Assembly (NCBI GenBank): GCA_046727435.1
Contig: JBKPCR010000238.1
Location: forward strand, 1 to 6,778
Reading direction: 5' to 3'
From: CAVPRW01 sp046727435 [NCBI: bacterium]
Lineage (GTDB): Bacteria; Tectomicrobia; Entotheonellia; J063
DNA length: 6,778 bases
The notes below the pieces were generated by a model, which saw only the letters and a list, made by a program, of their open reading frames with translations, was not told the origin of the DNA and did no database searches. Below are positions 5,836 through 6,778 of the stretch, piece after piece. A program made the translations under genes and the position numbers. Position 1 is the stretch's first letter. Every line of letters begins with the position of its first letter.

Positions 5836-6136
5836 ACGCAGACTCCTTCCAGGGTTTGGTCAAGAGATAGAACCGTTTCCAATGCCCTTGGATGCGAAGC
5901 TTTCCTTCGATAAAGAGAACTCGGCCTCCTGTCTTGCGAAGCATATTAATAAGGCCTTTCGTCACCTCGACATTCCTGAAGGTCTTGACGAGGCCCTCGA
6001 AGATGGATGCAGCGAGCAGCTCGACGATTTTATGAAACAGATTACCAAGGAGGCGACGGTCCTTGGCCGATAGGTCGTCCCGGCGGCCTTCTGCCTCCAG
6101 TGTGTTCTGAAGTCGTCGGATGGCAATGACGAGAGT
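5771..6136 (-). CDS. Possible small helical protein between TIR and CHAT genes, start unresolved
   Basis: The gap between the TIR stop and the CHAT start (5836-6213) holds a minus-strand frame open for 121 codons after a TGA at 6137-6139. It reads IRRLQNTLEAEGRRDDLS, then HKIVELLAASIFEGLVKTF and GRVLFIEGKLRIQGHW, which looks like a genuine mostly helical protein. There is no ATG, GTG or TTG near its beginning; the first is GTG at 5965, with rare ATT (6127) and CTG (6100) options. An ATG at 6140 (starting MNSRHC) is one base out of frame and would need a frameshift near 6122. It overlaps the CHAT start by 65 bp. A codon-registered + frame (5882-6073, beginning MPLDAKLSFDKENS) is an alternative but has a weak ribosome site. 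I recognise neither; a small adaptor or a decayed gene is possible. Confidence 0.35.
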   Translation of the reverse strand, partial: TLVIAIRRLQNTLEAEGRRDDLSAKDRRLLGNLFHKIVELLAASIFEGLVKTFRNVEVTKGLINMLRKTGGRVLFIEGKLRIQGHWKRFYLLTKPWKESAYGETRHWFRGEWHRSGHGKGT

Positions 6137-6158
6137 TCATCTCGACCTCATGAACTCT
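6132..6158. repeat. Perfect 9-bp inverted repeat downstream of the TIR gene
   Basis: AGAGTTCAT (6132-6140) is mirrored by ATGAACTCT (6150-6158) around the nine-base loop CTCGACCTC. On the minus strand it starts 56 bases after the TIR stop and sits just before the open frame at 5771-6136. Each arm contains an ATG on the minus strand (6151 and 6140). No T-run follows on either strand, so it is unlikely to be an intrinsic terminator. An operator or an mRNA hairpin controlling the next gene is possible. Confidence 0.5.
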
Positions 6159-6213
6159 TATACGTCCAATTCGTAGTCGGCCCGGCTCAGGCGAGCGAAG
6201 TAGTCGTCACCAA

Positions 6214-6778
6214 TCAAAGGTTCACGTCTCTGGCATGCTTCTTCTCGCCCAGCTTCTCCACGATCTCGTACAACCGCTCGGCCACCGCCGTCCAGCCCTC
6301 GTGCGGGTCGCCGAAACTGGTAATGGGCTTTGCCTCCGGTGGCAACGCCTGGATTTCCGCGAGGACGGTCCCCTTCAGGCTCACCGGCCGGACGCGAACG
6401 GGAACGATCCTCGCCGTCCCTTCCGTGGCCCGCTCCACGGCCCGCTTCAGCTCTTTCGAGTAGCAGAACTCCGACTCCACGAAATACGCACTGACCAGCA
6501 GGAGGATGATGTCGGCGGCGTTCAGCTTCTGGTATATTTCTACCTCCCACCGTTGACCTGCCTCGATCATCCCGTCGAACCATACGTCGATCCGCCCGGC
6601 TCGCTCCAAGGGGGCCAAGTGCGCCTTGAACTCTTGCAATAGGGCCTGATCACGGTGGGAATAGCTGCAGAACACCTTTAAGGGCTTCACTACAGACCGC
6701 ACCGATTTCGTCGTCCCAGCCGCCTCTCTCGCGGCCGCCAAGACATCAAGCAGCCCAGCCCCCTGGTACGTTACCTCC
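6214..6778 (-). CDS. TIR-domain protein, N-terminus beyond the window
   Basis: The TIR fold begins at LKVFCSYSHRD and continues through IDVWFDGMIEAGQRW, AADIILLLVSAYFVES and EFCYSKELKRA to SFGDPHEGWTAVAERLYEIV. The final Glu of FCYSKE (residue 97 counted from TTG 6741) aligns with the catalytic Glu of NAD+-cleaving TIRs, and W65 with the conserved Trp. The class is the bacterial 'CSYSHxD' type, often a defence effector. The frame has a TTG at 6741 but no ribosome site before it, and it stays open to the window edge, adding EVTYQGAGLLDV before the TTG. I therefore treat it as the C-terminal TIR part of a longer protein. QGAGLLDVLAAAREA recalls the end of subtilisin-type (S8) peptidase domains, which is only a pattern impression. 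It is followed on the same strand by the small frame and the CHAT gene, suggesting one locus. Confidence 0.88.
   Translation of the reverse strand, partial: EVTYQGAGLLDVLAAAREAAGTTKSVRSVVKPLKVFCSYSHRDQALLQEFKAHLAPLERAGRIDVWFDGMIEAGQRWEVEIYQKLNAADIILLLVSAYFVESEFCYSKELKRAVERATEGTARIVPVRVRPVSLKGTVLAEIQALPPEAKPITSFGDPHEGWTAVAERLYEIVEKLGEKKHARDVNL

Noticed and set aside
6158-6583. A 141-codon minus frame overlapping the TIR gene in another frame
   Set aside because: Its translation is Arg/Gly-rich and lacks motifs, whereas the TIR frame carries all family motifs. Its last residues (DDYFARLSRADYELDV) look more natural, but I see no sign that the TIR frame should shift into it.

Overview
The window is GC-rich (roughly 60% by eye) bacterial accessory DNA. 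No core housekeeping gene, rRNA, tRNA or CRISPR array was seen. The two small left-hand proteins and the transposase resemble families I associate with Nitrospira-type and NC10-type genomes and with phage or integrative elements. That is recall, not a database result, so the host is only a guess.

Layout. (1) 1-1064: a probable two-gene operon on the + strand (252-668 and 699-1064) encoding small conserved proteins of unknown function, behind a good sigma70-like promoter; a doubtful partial reading frame lies at the left edge. (2) 1171-3178: a probable ~2.0-kb insertion element. Imperfect inverted repeats (22 matching positions, 2 mismatches, 1 indel) bound three co-directional genes: a DDE integrase-type transposase (1314-2381), a 92-residue protein (2408-2686) and an HNH nuclease (2694-3143). 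The last two look like passengers read from the transposase transcript. (3) 3043-5835, minus strand: a 930-residue CHAT-domain (caspase-like) protease with a possible macro/M17-like N-terminal region, a His/Cys dyad, an in-frame 45-bp tandem duplication at the CHAT/helical junction, and a TPR-like C-terminus. Its last ~42 codons lie inside the right end of the insertion element, so its native end was probably replaced. (4) 5771-6136, minus strand: an open frame for a small helical protein with no normal start codon. (5) 6214 to the right edge, minus strand: a TIR-domain protein whose frame stays open to the window edge, so its N-terminus is missing.

How it may work together. TIR (NAD+-cleaving or signalling) and CHAT (protease) are both recurring effector domains of bacterial conflict and abortive-infection systems. 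Here they sit on one strand, separated only by the small open frame. The plausible unit is a TIR plus CHAT defence locus that continues beyond the right edge, with a transposon carrying its own HNH nuclease lodged in the tail of the CHAT gene. Joint action of TIR and CHAT is inference from context.
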